The notes: generated from the letters alone by a model not told the origin. A DNA stretch of 64,000 nucleotides from JAJUFS01 sp964599565 (GCA_964599565.1 CAZRFE010000001.1:58097-122096), one strand, 5' to 3'; counted from the first letter of the stretch, positions 25,537-35,096 are shown. A program made the numbers and translations.

Positions 25537-26067
25537 TCATCTGCCGGCGCTGTCCCGCTTCGCCGCCGACGTGCGCCAGGATTCCACGAGGCTGTCGATG
25601 ACGAACAGCACCGCACCGACGCAGATCGCGGAATCGGCGACGTTGAACGCCGGCCAGTGCCAGCTGCCGTAATGGAGATCGATGAAGTCGATCACGTAGC
25701 CATGCAGCGCGCGGTCGATCACGTTGCCGAGCGCACCACCGAGAATGAGCGAGAGCGACAGCGGCAGCGCCGCGCCCTGCCCCGCCGGCATGCGCCGCAG
25801 CCACACGAGAATGAACGTACTGACGGCAGCGCCGAGCAGCACGAACAGCCAGCGCTGCCAACCGCCGGCGTCAGCGAGAAAGCTGAAGGCCGCACCGGTG
25901 TTGTGCAGCAGCGTGAGATTGAAATGCGGCACGACCGGAATGGAGTCGAACAGGCTCATCTTCTGCACGATGAGATATTTCGTGACCTGGTCGGCGATGA
26001 TCACGAACGCCGATACAACCAGCCAGTTCACCGGGCGGTGCGTGTCCCACAGCCTGAGCTTCTTCAT
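25537..26067 (-). CDS. lspA: lipoprotein signal peptidase (signal peptidase II)
   Basis: Inner-membrane aspartic protease that removes signal peptides from prolipoproteins; 176 residues with four transmembrane helices. The conserved boxes are visible: ADQVTKYLIV, HNTGAAFSFLADAGGWQRW, GGALGNVIDRALHGYVIDFIDLH (catalytic Asp) and FNVADSAICVG (second catalytic Asp). Its ATG overlaps the ileS stop codon (ATGA), as in many gammaproteobacteria. It serves the many lipoproteins of this window. Confidence 0.97.
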   Translation of the reverse strand: MKKLRLWDTHRPVNWLVVSAFVIIADQVTKYLIVQKMSLFDSIPVVPHFNLTLLHNTGAAFSFLADAGGWQRWLFVLLGAAVSTFILVWLRRMPAGQGAALPLSLSLILGGALGNVIDRALHGYVIDFIDLHYGSWHWPAFNVADSAICVGAVLFVIDSLVESWRTSAAKRDSAGR

Positions 26068-28874
26068 GCGTAGCGCCTCTCTTCGCCGTCACCGTCAACG
26101 TTGTCCACGCAGCGACCGCAGATTTCCGGATGTTCGGGATGCACGCCCACGTCTTCGCGCCGGTGCCAGCAGCGCACGCACTTCTCGTATGGCGCGCGCT
26201 TCGCCGCAATCCACAGTCCCGGCACATCCGCGTCGCTCACGGCTTCCGGCGTGCGTTGTGCTGCGGGCTTCACGGTGGCATACGACGTGATCAGCGCGAA
26301 ACGCAGCTCATCGCCGAGCGCATCAAGCTTCGCGCGCAATGCATCGTCCGCGTACAGCGTCAGGTCCGCATCCAGCGACGAGCCGATCACTTCGTCCTTG
26401 CGCAGTTTCTCAAGCAGCCGCGAAACCGCTTCGCGAACGTGCAGCACGGCTTCCCAGTCGATGTCCGTCACTTCCGTCGCACTGCCTGGAATGTCGTACC
26501 ACTCGGTCATGAATACCGACAGCGGACGCTTGCCCGGCAGGAAATCCCACGCCTCTTCCATCGTGAAGGAGAGAATCGGTGCAAGCCAGCGCAGCATCGC
26601 TTCGGCGATGTGATACAGCGCGCTCTGGCAGGAACGCCGCGCGAGACTGTCTGCCTGCGTCGTGTACTGGCGATCCTTGATCACATCGAGATAGAAGCTG
26701 CCAAGGTCCACCACGCAGAAGTTGTGCACCTTCTGGTAGATGACATGGAACTCGTAGTTCTCGTACGCCTGTGCAACGGATTCGTGCAGCGTGCGCGCGC
26801 GCTCGAGCACCCAGCGATCAAGCGAAAGCATGCGCGACGGCTCGACCTGGTCCGTCGCCGGATCGAAACCGTTGAGATTCGCGAGCAGGAAACGCAGCGT
26901 GTTGCGCAAGCGGCGATAGGAATCGCCCATGCGCTTGAGAATTTCATCGGATACCGCGATCTCGGCGCGATAGTCGGTGGCTGCAACCCACAGGCGCAGC
27001 ACGTCCGCGCCCATGGAGTTCACGACCTTCTGCGGCGCGACGACATTGCCGACGGACTTCGACATCTTGCGACCCTGCGCATCGACGGTGAAACCGTGCG
27101 TGAGCACGCCCTTGTACGGTGCTGAATCGCGGATCGCGACGGACGTCAGCAGCGATGACTGAAACCAGCCGCGATGCTGGTCGGAGCCTTCGAGATAAAG
27201 ATCCGCCGGCACGTGCAGTTCCGCACGCCGGTCGAGCACGCAGTAATGCGTCATGCCGGAGTCGACCCACACATCGAGGATGTCGTTGACCTTGTCGTAC
27301 TGGTCCGCTTCATCGCCGAGCAGTTCGCGCGCATCCAGTTCGAACCAGGCATCGACGCTGTCCTTCTCCACGCGTTGCGCAACCAGCTCAAGCAGCTCGG
27401 ACGTGCGCGGATGCAGCTCGCCGGTCTGCTTGTGCACGAACAGCGCGATCGGCACACCCCACTGCCGCTGCCGCGACACGCACCAGTCCGGACGGCCTTC
27501 GACCATCGCATCGATTCGGCTCTCGCCCCAGGCCGGCGTCCATTTCACATTGCGGATTTCCGCGCGCGCCTTCGCGCGCAACCCCGCCTGGTCCATGCTG
27601 ATGAACCATTGCGGCGTGGCGCGGAAGATCAGCGGCGTCTTGTGGCGCCAGCAATGCGGATAGCTGTGCTGCACGGATTCGTGATGCAGCAGCACGCCGC
27701 GCTCGCGCAGAAGATCGACGATCTTCGGATTCGCCTTGAACACCTGATCGCCGGCGAACAGTTCCGTGCCATCGAGAAACACGCCATTGCCGCCGACGGG
27801 ATTCTCGAGCGGCAGCCCGTACTTCACGCCCACGGCAAAGTCTTCCTGGCCATGGCCGGGTGCTGTATGCACGGCGCCCGTGCCGGATTCCAGCGTGACG
27901 TGCTCGCCGAGCACGACCGGAACGACGCGATCGTAGAACGGATGCTTGAGCATGAGTCCTTCGAGCGCAGCGCCTTTCGCACGGCCGACGATCGTGAATT
28001 CCTTGACGCCGTAGCGGCGCATCGCGGCAGGCAGAAGTTCTTCCGCGAACAGCACGCGCTCCGTTCCCTGCCCTGCGTCGAACTGCGCGAGCACGTAGTC
28101 GATCTCGGGATTAAGCGCGACGGCCTGGTTTGCAGGCAGCGTCCACGGCGTCGTCGTCCAGATCGCGACCGACAGCAGGCCTTCGCCGCCTGCGTCTTCC
28201 ATGCGTTTCAGCAGTTCATCGTCATCGACGACGGGAAAGCGCACGTCGATCGCGGGCGAGGTCTTGTCCTGGTATTCGACTTCCGCTTCCGCGAGCGCGG
28301 ATCCGCAATCGAGACACCAGTGCACCGGCTTGTAACCCTTGTACAGGTGTCCGTTCTCGATGATCTTCGAGAAGCCGCGCAACTGGTCGGCCTCGAACTG
28401 CGTGGCCATGGTGAGATACGGATTCTGCCAGTCGCCGGTGATGCCGAGGCGGATGAAGTCCGCACGCTGCCGGACGACCTGCTCCAGCGCAAATTTTCGG
28501 CACGCCGCACGGAATGCGCGTGCATCCTTCTTCGCGTCCTTGCCGAGTTTCTTCTCCACGGCAAGTTCGATGGGCAGGCCATGACAGTCCCAGCCAGGAA
28601 CGTAAGGCGCATCGAAGCCTGCGATGGTGCGCGACTTCACGACGATGTCCTTGAGAATCTTGTTCACGGCATGACCGATGTGAATATCACCGTTCGCATA
28701 CGGCGGGCCGTCGGCGAGCACGAATTTCTCGCGGCCCGCGCAATGCGCGCGCACCTTGCCGTGGCGGTCTTCGTCTTCCCAGCGCTTGAGCATTTCCGGC
28801 TCGCGCGCGGCGAGGTTGCCGCGCATCGGGAAGTCGGTCTCGGGCAGGTTCAATGTCTTCTTGTAGTCCGTCAC
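26064..28874 (-). CDS. ileS: isoleucyl-tRNA synthetase
   Basis: Class Ia aminoacyl-tRNA synthetase charging tRNA-Ile, 936 residues (E. coli 938). Signatures in order: HIGHAVNKILKD (HIGH), the CP1 editing domain with TTPWTLPANQA and GTGAVHTAPGHG, GRKMSKSVGN (KMSKS), and the C-terminal zinc motif CVRCWH...CGRCV. The start is taken as GTG 28874, which gives (M)TDYKKTLNLPET, matching family N-termini; a GTG at 28886 would add four residues. It lies between ribF and lspA in the conserved murJ-ribF-ileS-lspA order. Confidence 0.96.
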   Translation of the reverse strand: MTDYKKTLNLPETDFPMRGNLAAREPEMLKRWEDEDRHGKVRAHCAGREKFVLADGPPYANGDIHIGHAVNKILKDIVVKSRTIAGFDAPYVPGWDCHGLPIELAVEKKLGKDAKKDARAFRAACRKFALEQVVRQRADFIRLGITGDWQNPYLTMATQFEADQLRGFSKIIENGHLYKGYKPVHWCLDCGSALAEAEVEYQDKTSPAIDVRFPVVDDDELLKRMEDAGGEGLLSVAIWTTTPWTLPANQAVALNPEIDYVLAQFDAGQGTERVLFAEELLPAAMRRYGVKEFTIVGRAKGAALEGLMLKHPFYDRVVPVVLGEHVTLESGTGAVHTAPGHGQEDFAVGVKYGLPLENPVGGNGVFLDGTELFAGDQVFKANPKIVDLLRERGVLLHHESVQHSYPHCWRHKTPLIFRATPQWFISMDQAGLRAKARAEIRNVKWTPAWGESRIDAMVEGRPDWCVSRQRQWGVPIALFVHKQTGELHPRTSELLELVAQRVEKDSVDAWFELDARELLGDEADQYDKVNDILDVWVDSGMTHYCVLDRRAELHVPADLYLEGSDQHRGWFQSSLLTSVAIRDSAPYKGVLTHGFTVDAQGRKMSKSVGNVVAPQKVVNSMGADVLRLWVAATDYRAEIAVSDEILKRMGDSYRRLRNTLRFLLANLNGFDPATDQVEPSRMLSLDRWVLERARTLHESVAQAYENYEFHVIYQKVHNFCVVDLGSFYLDVIKDRQYTTQADSLARRSCQSALYHIAEAMLRWLAPILSFTMEEAWDFLPGKRPLSVFMTEWYDIPGSATEVTDIDWEAVLHVREAVSRLLEKLRKDEVIGSSLDADLTLYADDALRAKLDALGDELRFALITSYATVKPAAQRTPEAVSDADVPGLWIAAKRAPYEKCVRCWHRREDVGVHPEHPEICGRCVDNVDGDGEERRYA

Positions 28875-28913
28875 GCGATGATCCACTTGATGAAATGACT
28901 GTTCGTGTTCATG

Positions 28914-29864
28914 TCAGGCCGTCCGGTTGCGCTTCTGCCACTCAACCATTCGAAGGCGCGCTTCGTTGACGTCGAGACGTATCTGCTCGCGCAGCGCATC
29001 GAGGGTATCGAATCGCTCCTCGTCGCGCAGCTTTTCCATGAACTCGATCTCGATGCAGCGGCCGTAGATGTCGCGATCGAAATCGAAGATGTGCACCTCG
29101 ACCTGTTCGTGCACACCGCCGACGGTGGGACGCGTACCCGCGCTCGCAACGCCGTACAGCGGCTCGCCGTCGAGACCGTAGACGCGCACGAGAAAGATGC
29201 CGCCGACCGGCAGCCTGCGCTGCGCGCGCCCAAGGTTCGCGGTCGGATAGCCGAGCTGCCGGCCGATGCGATCGCCACCGACAACCCTGCCCGACATGCG
29301 ATAGCCGCGCCCGAGCAGGTCGCGCGCCAAGGCGAGATCGCCGTCCGCGAGCGCCTTTCGAACGCGCGTGCTGCTGACGCGCTCGCCCGCCGAGGTCTGC
29401 GTCGGCGTCGCCGCCACATCGAACCCGTATCGTTCACCGGCGGCGCGCAGCATGCCGAAGTCGCCGGCGCGATTCTTGCCGAAGCGGAAATCATCGCCGA
29501 CCACGACGTATTGCACGCCAAGGCCGTCAACGAGAATTTCCGAGATGAAGCGTTCCGCCGGGAGCGCTGCAAGTTGCGCGTTGAAACGCAGCACGAGCAT
29601 GCGCGCGATGCCCTGGAAATCCAGCATCTCGTGCTTTTCGCGCAGGCTGCTCAGTCGCGGGGGCGCCGTTTCCGGTGCAAAGTACTCGCGCGGCGTCGGC
29701 TCGAACGTGACCACCACGGCTGGCACGTCGCGCATCAACGCCTGCTTGCGCAGCTCGGAAAGAATCGCCTGGTGGCCGACATGCACGCCATCGAAATTAC
29801 CGATGGTGACCGCAGCGCCACGGTGTTCCGGCTTGAGATTGCTGCGGTCGCGAATGATTTCCAT
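28914..29864 (-). CDS. ribF: bifunctional riboflavin kinase/FAD synthetase
   Basis: Makes FMN from riboflavin and FAD from FMN. The 316-residue protein has the N-terminal nucleotidyltransferase domain with TIGNFDGVHVGHQAIL and SSTRVRKAL, and the C-terminal kinase domain with GRVVGGDRIGRQLGYPTANL, the FDRDIYG strand and FMEKLRDEERFDTLDALREQI (here EFMEKL). ATG 29864 matches family starts; upstream residues are unrelated. No FMN riboswitch is visible upstream. It is followed after 39 bp by ileS. Confidence 0.95.
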   Translation of the reverse strand: MEIIRDRSNLKPEHRGAAVTIGNFDGVHVGHQAILSELRKQALMRDVPAVVVTFEPTPREYFAPETAPPRLSSLREKHEMLDFQGIARMLVLRFNAQLAALPAERFISEILVDGLGVQYVVVGDDFRFGKNRAGDFGMLRAAGERYGFDVAATPTQTSAGERVSSTRVRKALADGDLALARDLLGRGYRMSGRVVGGDRIGRQLGYPTANLGRAQRRLPVGGIFLVRVYGLDGEPLYGVASAGTRPTVGGVHEQVEVHIFDFDRDIYGRCIEIEFMEKLRDEERFDTLDALREQIRLDVNEARLRMVEWQKRNRTA

Positions 29865-29945
29865 CGTGCCGGCCAGTTTCCGGTTGCCGCCAGGCGCGCC
29901 CGGCAAAAGATCGCATTATACGGACGGGCCGCAGGCGCGGCACCT

Positions 29946-31511
29946 TCACGGCCGTGGTGCAGCCTTCAGCTGGTGCGGCCGAAAACCGCTCGCCAGCATC
30001 GCGAATGCATACGTTGCAAGGCCCGCGCCGACAGCAACGGACAGTTTCAGCAGTCTTTCGTCGACATCCGCGGCGAGCCAGGCGTCGAACGGCCCCGCGA
30101 CCCTGTGAATCACGGCAGCCATGGCGAGAGTGGCCGCAATCACGCGCACCAGGAAAACCGGCCAGCCGGCCCGCGCGCTGAATGCGCGCTCCCGGATGAG
30201 TCCCTGCAACAGCAACCCGGCATTGACGAGCGCGGCGATACCCGTCGCGAGCGCGAGTCCCGCGTGCGGCGCTGCATGCTCCTGCCGCACCATGACCACC
30301 ACGAACACGATATTCAGCACCGCGTTCACACCCATCGCAATGAAGCCGACGCGCACCGGCGTGCGCGTGTCCTGCCGCGCGTAGTAGCCCGGCGCCAGTA
30401 TCTTCACGAGCGAGAAGCCGACCAGTCCCAGGGAATATGCCATCAGCGCGATGCGGCTCATCTCCACGTCTTCCGCGCGGAACGTGCCGTGAAAGAACAA
30501 CGCAGCAATGATCGGCCCCGCCAGCATGAACAGGCCCGCCGCCGCGGGAACGACGATCAGCACCGCGAGGCGCAGCGCGAAATCCAGCGTCGAGGAGAAC
30601 CGCTCGCCATCGGCGGCGGCATGGTCGCGCGACAACTGCGGCAGGACCGCGGTCGCAAGCGCGATGGAAAACACGCCGAGCGGAAATTCCATCAGCCGGT
30701 CCGCGTAATAAAGCCAGCTCACCGAGCCTGCGACGAGAAAAGATGCAATGAGCGTATCGAGAAGCAGGTTGATCTGCGCAACCGAAGACCCAAACAGCGC
30801 CGGGAGCATCAGGCCGAACACCTTCTTCACGCCGGGGAAGGCGAGGTCCCAGCGCGGCCGCGGCAACAGGCCAAGTCGTGCCAGTGACGGGAACTGCACC
30901 AGGAGCTGCGCGATGCCCGCGATGAACACACCCCAGGCAAGCGCGCGGACAGGTTCCTCGAACCAGCTGCTGCCGCGGACGGCCGCAACGATCAGCGCGA
31001 TATTCAGCAGCACGGGCGCAAGTGCGGGAGCGGCGAAACGGCCGTGGGCGTTGAGAATGCCGCCCGCGAACGCCGTCAGTGCGATGAAGAAGAGATAGGG
31101 AAACGTCACGCGCAGCAGGTCCGCCGTCAGCGCGAACTGCTCGGGCCGCTCGAGAAAGCCCGGCGCGAATGCCATCACCAGCAACGGCGCGGCCAGCATC
31201 CCGATGACGTTGATCGCAAGCAACACGCCGCCGAAGGTTCCCGCAATACGATCCACGAGCGCCTTCACCTCGGGCGTTGGGCGCGTTTCTCGATACTCCG
31301 AGATCACAGGCACGAAGGCCTGCGAGAACGCGCCTTCGGCGAACAACCGGCGCATGAAATTCGGGATCTTGAAGGCGATGAGGAACGCATCCAGCGCGGG
31401 GCCGACTGTCAGGAATGTTGCAAACGCAATATCGCGCACGAGGCCAAGCACGCGCGAAACCAGGGTAAAGCCGCCGACAATGGACGTGGATTTCAGGAGA
31501 GCGCGGGACAT
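29946..31511 (-). CDS. murJ: lipid II flippase MurJ
   Basis: Polytopic inner-membrane flippase of the MOP superfamily that moves lipid II to the periplasmic face for peptidoglycan synthesis; 521 residues with about 14 hydrophobic helices (E. coli 511). Recognisable segments are SRVLGLVRDIAFA, FKIPNFMRRLFAEGAFSQAFVPV and YYADRLMEFPLGVFSIALATAVLPQLS. The ATG at 31511 matches family N-termini; the open frame upstream runs into the divergent rpsT region and is not coding. First gene of the murJ-ribF-ileS-lspA block. Confidence 0.95.
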   Translation of the reverse strand: MSRALLKSTSIVGGFTLVSRVLGLVRDIAFATFLTVGPALDAFLIAFKIPNFMRRLFAEGAFSQAFVPVISEYRETRPTPEVKALVDRIAGTFGGVLLAINVIGMLAAPLLVMAFAPGFLERPEQFALTADLLRVTFPYLFFIALTAFAGGILNAHGRFAAPALAPVLLNIALIVAAVRGSSWFEEPVRALAWGVFIAGIAQLLVQFPSLARLGLLPRPRWDLAFPGVKKVFGLMLPALFGSSVAQINLLLDTLIASFLVAGSVSWLYYADRLMEFPLGVFSIALATAVLPQLSRDHAAADGERFSSTLDFALRLAVLIVVPAAAGLFMLAGPIIAALFFHGTFRAEDVEMSRIALMAYSLGLVGFSLVKILAPGYYARQDTRTPVRVGFIAMGVNAVLNIVFVVVMVRQEHAAPHAGLALATGIAALVNAGLLLQGLIRERAFSARAGWPVFLVRVIAATLAMAAVIHRVAGPFDAWLAADVDERLLKLSVAVGAGLATYAFAMLASGFRPHQLKAAPRP

Positions 31512-31642
31512 CCGGCAGGTTTGTTCCTTATTAACAGGCGCGTGATGATACCGGCGCGGCATGTTCCCCGTCACGCTTGCCGCCCATCCCCGGCACGGCC
31601 CGCACCCGGCGGCCGGTGACGCCTGTGCGGGTTCCCAAGTCG

Positions 31643-31671
31643 TTGACAAGCAGCGGAAAAATCCGGAAAAT
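31643..31671 (+). promoter_or_regulatory. sigma-70 promoter of rpsT
   Basis: Perfect -35 TTGACA at 31643-31648, a 17-base spacer, and GAAAAT at 31666-31671 (4 of 6 matches to TATAAT). It lies about 75 bases before the rpsT start. Confidence 0.65.
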
Positions 31672-31743
31672 GCGCAGCCTTTCGCGGACCGGAAAGCCAT
31701 CCGGGCGCCGCAGAAGACGCAGAATTCTCCAGGAGTACACACC

Positions 31744-32007
31744 TTGGCTAACACGAAGCAGTCAAAGAAGCGCGCCAAGCAGGCGGAAAAGCACCGCCAG
31801 CACAATGCGAGCCTGCGCTCGATGATGCGCACCCAGCTCAAGAAAGTGATCAAGGCCGTCGAAGCCGGCGACAAGGCGCAGGCCGAAGCCGCCTACAAGG
31901 CTGCCGTGCCCGTCATCGACCGGATGGCCGACAAGGGCATCATTCACAAGAACAAGGCCGCGCGGCACAAGAGCCGCCTCAACGGCCATGTCCGCGGCAT
32001 GCAGTAA
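31744..32007 (+). CDS. rpsT: 30S ribosomal protein S20
   Basis: Small-subunit ribosomal protein that binds 16S rRNA; 87 residues, the normal size, with KQSKKRAKQAEKHRQHNASLRSMMRT and KGIIHKNKAARHKSRL. The start codon is TTG at 31744, eight bases after AGGAG (31731-31735). A UUG start is also used in E. coli rpsT, where it underlies S20 autoregulation, so this rare start is conserved. The frame is open upstream but without ribosomal similarity. Divergent from murJ; a terminator follows. Confidence 0.96.
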   Translation: MANTKQSKKRAKQAEKHRQHNASLRSMMRTQLKKVIKAVEAGDKAQAEAAYKAAVPVIDRMADKGIIHKNKAARHKSRLNGHVRGMQ

Positions 32008-32025
32008 GCAGCGCGACATGAAATG

Positions 32026-32055
32026 AAAAAAGCCGGTCGATGACCGGCTTTTTTC
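32026..32055. terminator. bidirectional terminator between rpsT and obgE
   Basis: Stem AGCCGGTC (32031-32038) / GACCGGCT (32042-32049), with A6 before and T6 after. Confidence 0.88.
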
Positions 32056-32093
32056 ATGGGGCATATCCAGGCGCGAACGGATCGCGAATGCGC

Positions 32094-33152
32094 CTACACG
32101 TCGTCTCCCTTCTCTTCTTCGCTCCGCGCATCCACGTCTCGCGGGTGCGCTTCAAGATACTTCATGATGTCCTGGCAGAGCGTGTCCGTGCCCTCGCGCG
32201 CCAGCGCGGAGACCCGGTAGACGGGCCCACCGAAGCCCAGGCCCTGGACGATTTCCTCGCAGCGCGCGTCGCGCTCCTCCGGCGCCAGCAGGTCCACCTT
32301 GTTCAGCACCAGCCACCGCTCGCGCTCAAGCATCTCCGGTGAGAATTTTTCGAGTTCCGCGAGAATCTTCCTTGCGTCCGCAACCGGATCGCCCGCGCCT
32401 TCGAGCGGCGCCACGTCGATGACGTGCAGCAGCACGCGCGTGCGCTGCAGGTGCTTGAGAAACTGGATGCCGAGACCCGCACCTTCCGCCGCACCTTCAA
32501 TCAGGCCCGGGATGTCCGCCATCATGAACGAGCGGCCGATGCCGACGGATACGACGCCGAGGTTCGGATACAGCGTCGTGAACGGATAGTCCGCGACCTT
32601 GGGGCGCGCGGCGGAAACGGCGCGGATCAGCGTGGACTTGCCGGCATTCGGCAGGCCCAGCAGGCCGACGTCGGCGAGCAGCTTCAGTTCAAGACGCAAC
32701 GAGCGACGCTCCCCGGGTGAACCCTTGGTCGCCTGCCGCGGTGCGCGATTCACGGAAGACTTGAAACGCGTATTGCCAAGACCGTGCCAGCCGCCCTGCG
32801 CGACCTTCAGCTTCTGCCCTTCGGTGACGATGTCGCCGACCAGTTCATCGGTGTCGGCATCATAGACAAGGGTTCCGGCCGGTACGGAAACGATCAGGTC
32901 TTCACCGGAGCGTCCCGTACAGTTCGCGCTGCCACCGTTCTCACCGCGCTCGGCCTGGTAGGTGCGCATGACACGGAAATCCGCGAGCGTGGTAAGGCCT
33001 GCATCTCCCACCAGCCAGACGCTGCCGCCATCGCCGCCGTCGCCGCCGTCCGGCCCGCCGAACGGCACGTATTTCTCGCGGCGAAAGCCTACCGTGCCGT
33101 TGCCGCCGTCGCCGGCGATGACCTTGATTGTTGCCTCATCGACGAACTTCAT
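32094..33152 (-). CDS. obgE: GTPase ObgE/CgtA
   Basis: Ribosome-associated GTPase acting in 50S assembly and the stringent response; 352 residues. The N-terminal Obg domain is glycine-rich (AGDGGNGTVGFRREKY, GGPDGGDGGDGGSVW). The G domain shows GLPNAGKST (P-loop), DIPGLIEGAAEGAGLG (G3) and NKVDLL (G4). GGAG precedes the ATG. It follows rplU-rpmA in the conserved order, although a strong terminator lies between rpmA and obgE. Confidence 0.96.
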   Translation of the reverse strand: MKFVDEATIKVIAGDGGNGTVGFRREKYVPFGGPDGGDGGDGGSVWLVGDAGLTTLADFRVMRTYQAERGENGGSANCTGRSGEDLIVSVPAGTLVYDADTDELVGDIVTEGQKLKVAQGGWHGLGNTRFKSSVNRAPRQATKGSPGERRSLRLELKLLADVGLLGLPNAGKSTLIRAVSAARPKVADYPFTTLYPNLGVVSVGIGRSFMMADIPGLIEGAAEGAGLGIQFLKHLQRTRVLLHVIDVAPLEGAGDPVADARKILAELEKFSPEMLERERWLVLNKVDLLAPEERDARCEEIVQGLGFGGPVYRVSALAREGTDTLCQDIMKYLEAHPRDVDARSEEEKGDDV

Positions 33153-33194
33153 TGCTCACTCCAGTCGCCCGCACAGCATACCCGCGCTCCGGGC

Positions 33195-33222
33195 ACAAAA
33201 AAGCCCCGCCGGGCGGGGCTCT
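33195..33222 (-). terminator. terminator downstream of rpmA
   Basis: Stem AGCCCCG (33202-33208) / CGGGGCT (33214-33220) followed on the minus strand by T6. It separates the rplU-rpmA transcript from obgE, so obgE may depend on read-through or its own promoter. Confidence 0.8.
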
Positions 33223-33244
33223 TTCGGCTTTCTTTGCGAGCCGC

Positions 33245-33502
33245 TTATTCAGCGACGACGCTGATGTACTTGCGGTTCTTCGGGCCCTTGGTCTCGAACC
33301 TGACCTTGCCCTCGGCGGTCGCGAAGATCGTGTGATCCTTGCCAAGGCCGACATTCGTGCCCGGGTGGAACTGCGTGCCGCGCTGGCGAACGATGATGTT
33401 GCCCGCATCGACGCTCTGGCCGCCGAAGACCTTCACGCCGAGTCGCTTGCTTTGCGAGTCGCGGCCGTTACGGCTGGAACCCGCGGCTTTCTTGTGTGCC
33501 AT
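33245..33502 (-). CDS. rpmA: 50S ribosomal protein L27
   Basis: 85 residues, the normal length. The N-terminus MAHKKAAGSSRNGRDS reaches the peptidyl transferase centre; GVKVFGGQSV, GNIIVRQRGTQFHPG and DHTIFA are diagnostic. It lies 32 bp after rplU, probably in the same transcript. Confidence 0.97.
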   Translation of the reverse strand: MAHKKAAGSSRNGRDSQSKRLGVKVFGGQSVDAGNIIVRQRGTQFHPGTNVGLGKDHTIFATAEGKVRFETKGPKNRKYISVVAE

Positions 33503-33534
33503 TGTCCGTTACCTCTTCCTGTTTCCAGCCTTGA

Positions 33535-33852
33535 TCAGGCGCCCTTGATGCCGGTGATTTCCAGCTCGGTGTAAGCCTGGCGATGGCCCTGGCGCTTCAT
33601 GTGATGCTTGCGGCGGCGGAACTTGATGATCTCGACCTTGCGGTGACGGCCCTGCGCCTTCACGGTCGCGGTCACCTTGCCGCCCTCGACGAACGGCGCG
33701 CCCATCACGATCTTGCTGTCGCCATCGGAAATCAGGAGCACCTTGTCGAACTCGACGGCCGCGCCCGCGTCGCCGGCCAGCTTCTCGACCTTGATGACGT
33801 CGCCCTGGGCAACCCTGTACTGCTTACCGCCGGTTTCAATGACCGCGTACAT
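33535..33852 (-). CDS. rplU: 50S ribosomal protein L21
   Basis: 105 residues with MYAVIETGGKQYRV at the start, FDKVLLI, and the basic FRRRKHHMKRQGHRQ 23S rRNA-binding stretch. A GGAGAG site fixes the start at 33852. First gene of rplU-rpmA; a promoter is recognisable 67-96 bases upstream. Confidence 0.97.
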   Translation of the reverse strand: MYAVIETGGKQYRVAQGDVIKVEKLAGDAGAAVEFDKVLLISDGDSKIVMGAPFVEGGKVTATVKAQGRHRKVEIIKFRRRKHHMKRQGHRQAYTELEITGIKGA

Positions 33853-33918
33853 CGCGTCTCTCCAAAAGAATCCTGATCGAAAATTCCGTGCGGAGGTTTT
33901 CTTCCGCAAAGGGCGCGC

Positions 33919-33948
33919 ATTTTACAGCCGGAACTGGCCGAAGGTCAA
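33919..33948 (-). promoter_or_regulatory. sigma-70 promoter of rplU-rpmA
   Basis: On the minus strand TTGACC (33948-33943), an 18-base spacer, and TAAAAT (33924-33919, 5 of 6 to consensus). Confidence 0.6.
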
Positions 33949-34127
33949 ACATCGCAGACATGCCGCCGCAGGCCGGAAAACCTCCTTTTTCCAACGGCTT
34001 GCAGCTGTCTGCGGCCGTGCCTGGCGCCGTTCGATCCAGCCGCGCTGCGGTTGACTCACTGGGGGTGCGCCCCTAGCATGCCCGCTTCCCGATGCGCCAT
34101 GGCGCCCATACAGGCCGTCTCGAAACC

Positions 34128-35096
34128 ATGACCCTGGACGAAATCCGCCGCCTGATCGCCGCCGACCTCGAAGCGGTCGATGCCGAAATCCGCAAGGAAC
34201 TCGCCTCCGACGTCGTGCTCATCAACCAGCTCGGGCACTACATCATCAATTCCGGCGGCAAGCGGCTGCGCCCGATGCTGGTGCTGCTGGCCGCTCGCCT
34301 GATGGGTTACACGGGCCGGCACCACATCGGCCTCGCCGCCGTTGTCGAGTTCATCCACACCTCCACGCTGCTGCACGACGACGTCGTCGATGCATCCGAC
34401 ATGCGCCGTGGCAGAAATTCCGCGAACGCAATATGGGGCAACGAGGCAAGCGTGCTTGTCGGCGATTTCCTCTACTCGCGCGCGTTCCAGATGATGGTGC
34501 GCGCGGACAACATGCGCATCCAGCGCGTGTTCGCGGAGGCAACCAACCGCATCGCCGAAGGCGAAGTGCTGCAACTGCTCAACGTGCACGATCCGGATAC
34601 GGACGAGACGCGGTACTTCGACGTGATCGAACGCAAGACCGCGAAGCTGTTCGAGGCCGCGACGGAAATCGGCGGGATACTTGCCGACGCAGACGATGCC
34701 GAACGCGCGGCACTGCGCAGCTACGGCCTCATGCTTGGCACCGCGTTCCAGCTGATCGACGACGTGCTGGATTACGATGGCGATGAAAAGGAATTCGGCA
34801 AGCACATCGGCGACGACCTCGCCGAAGGCAAGCCGACGCTGCCATTGATCCATGCGATGCGTGAAGGAAGCACGACGGAGCGCGAGCTGATTCGTGAAGC
34901 CATCGAGAGTGGCGGCATTGATCATCTTGAAGAAGTGATTCGCGCGGTGCGGCGCACCGGTGCCCTCGAATACACGCGCAAGAAGGCCGACGCCGCCGCA
35001 GCAGCCGCGCAGGACGTTCTCACGCAGCTTCCGCAGAACGACTTCACGCGCGCACTCCACGCCATTCCCCGCCTGACCGTTCATCGTCGCAACTGA
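34128..35096 (+). CDS. ispB: polyprenyl (octaprenyl) diphosphate synthase
   Basis: Trans-prenyltransferase that extends farnesyl diphosphate to the ubiquinone side chain; 322 residues (E. coli IspB 323). It has GGKRLRPM, the first aspartate motif DDVVD (residues 84-88) followed by MRRG, LVGDFLYSRAFQMM, and the second motif DDVLDYDGD. Similarity to IspB runs from MTLDEIRRLIAADLEAV, so ATG 34128 is the start; an upstream ATG at 34092 adds 12 residues. The chain length (C40 or other) cannot be read from sequence. Divergent from rplU, as in E. coli. Confidence 0.94.
   Translation: MTLDEIRRLIAADLEAVDAEIRKELASDVVLINQLGHYIINSGGKRLRPMLVLLAARLMGYTGRHHIGLAAVVEFIHTSTLLHDDVVDASDMRRGRNSANAIWGNEASVLVGDFLYSRAFQMMVRADNMRIQRVFAEATNRIAEGEVLQLLNVHDPDTDETRYFDVIERKTAKLFEAATEIGGILADADDAERAALRSYGLMLGTAFQLIDDVLDYDGDEKEFGKHIGDDLAEGKPTLPLIHAMREGSTTERELIREAIESGGIDHLEEVIRAVRRTGALEYTRKKADAAAAAAQDVLTQLPQNDFTRALHAIPRLTVHRRN

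Noticed and set aside
27174..30887. Long plus-strand open frames (574 and 660 codons) antisense to ileS, ribF and murJ
   Set aside because: Composition-driven shadows of well-recognised genes; their translations are low-complexity Arg/Ala/His-rich without motifs.
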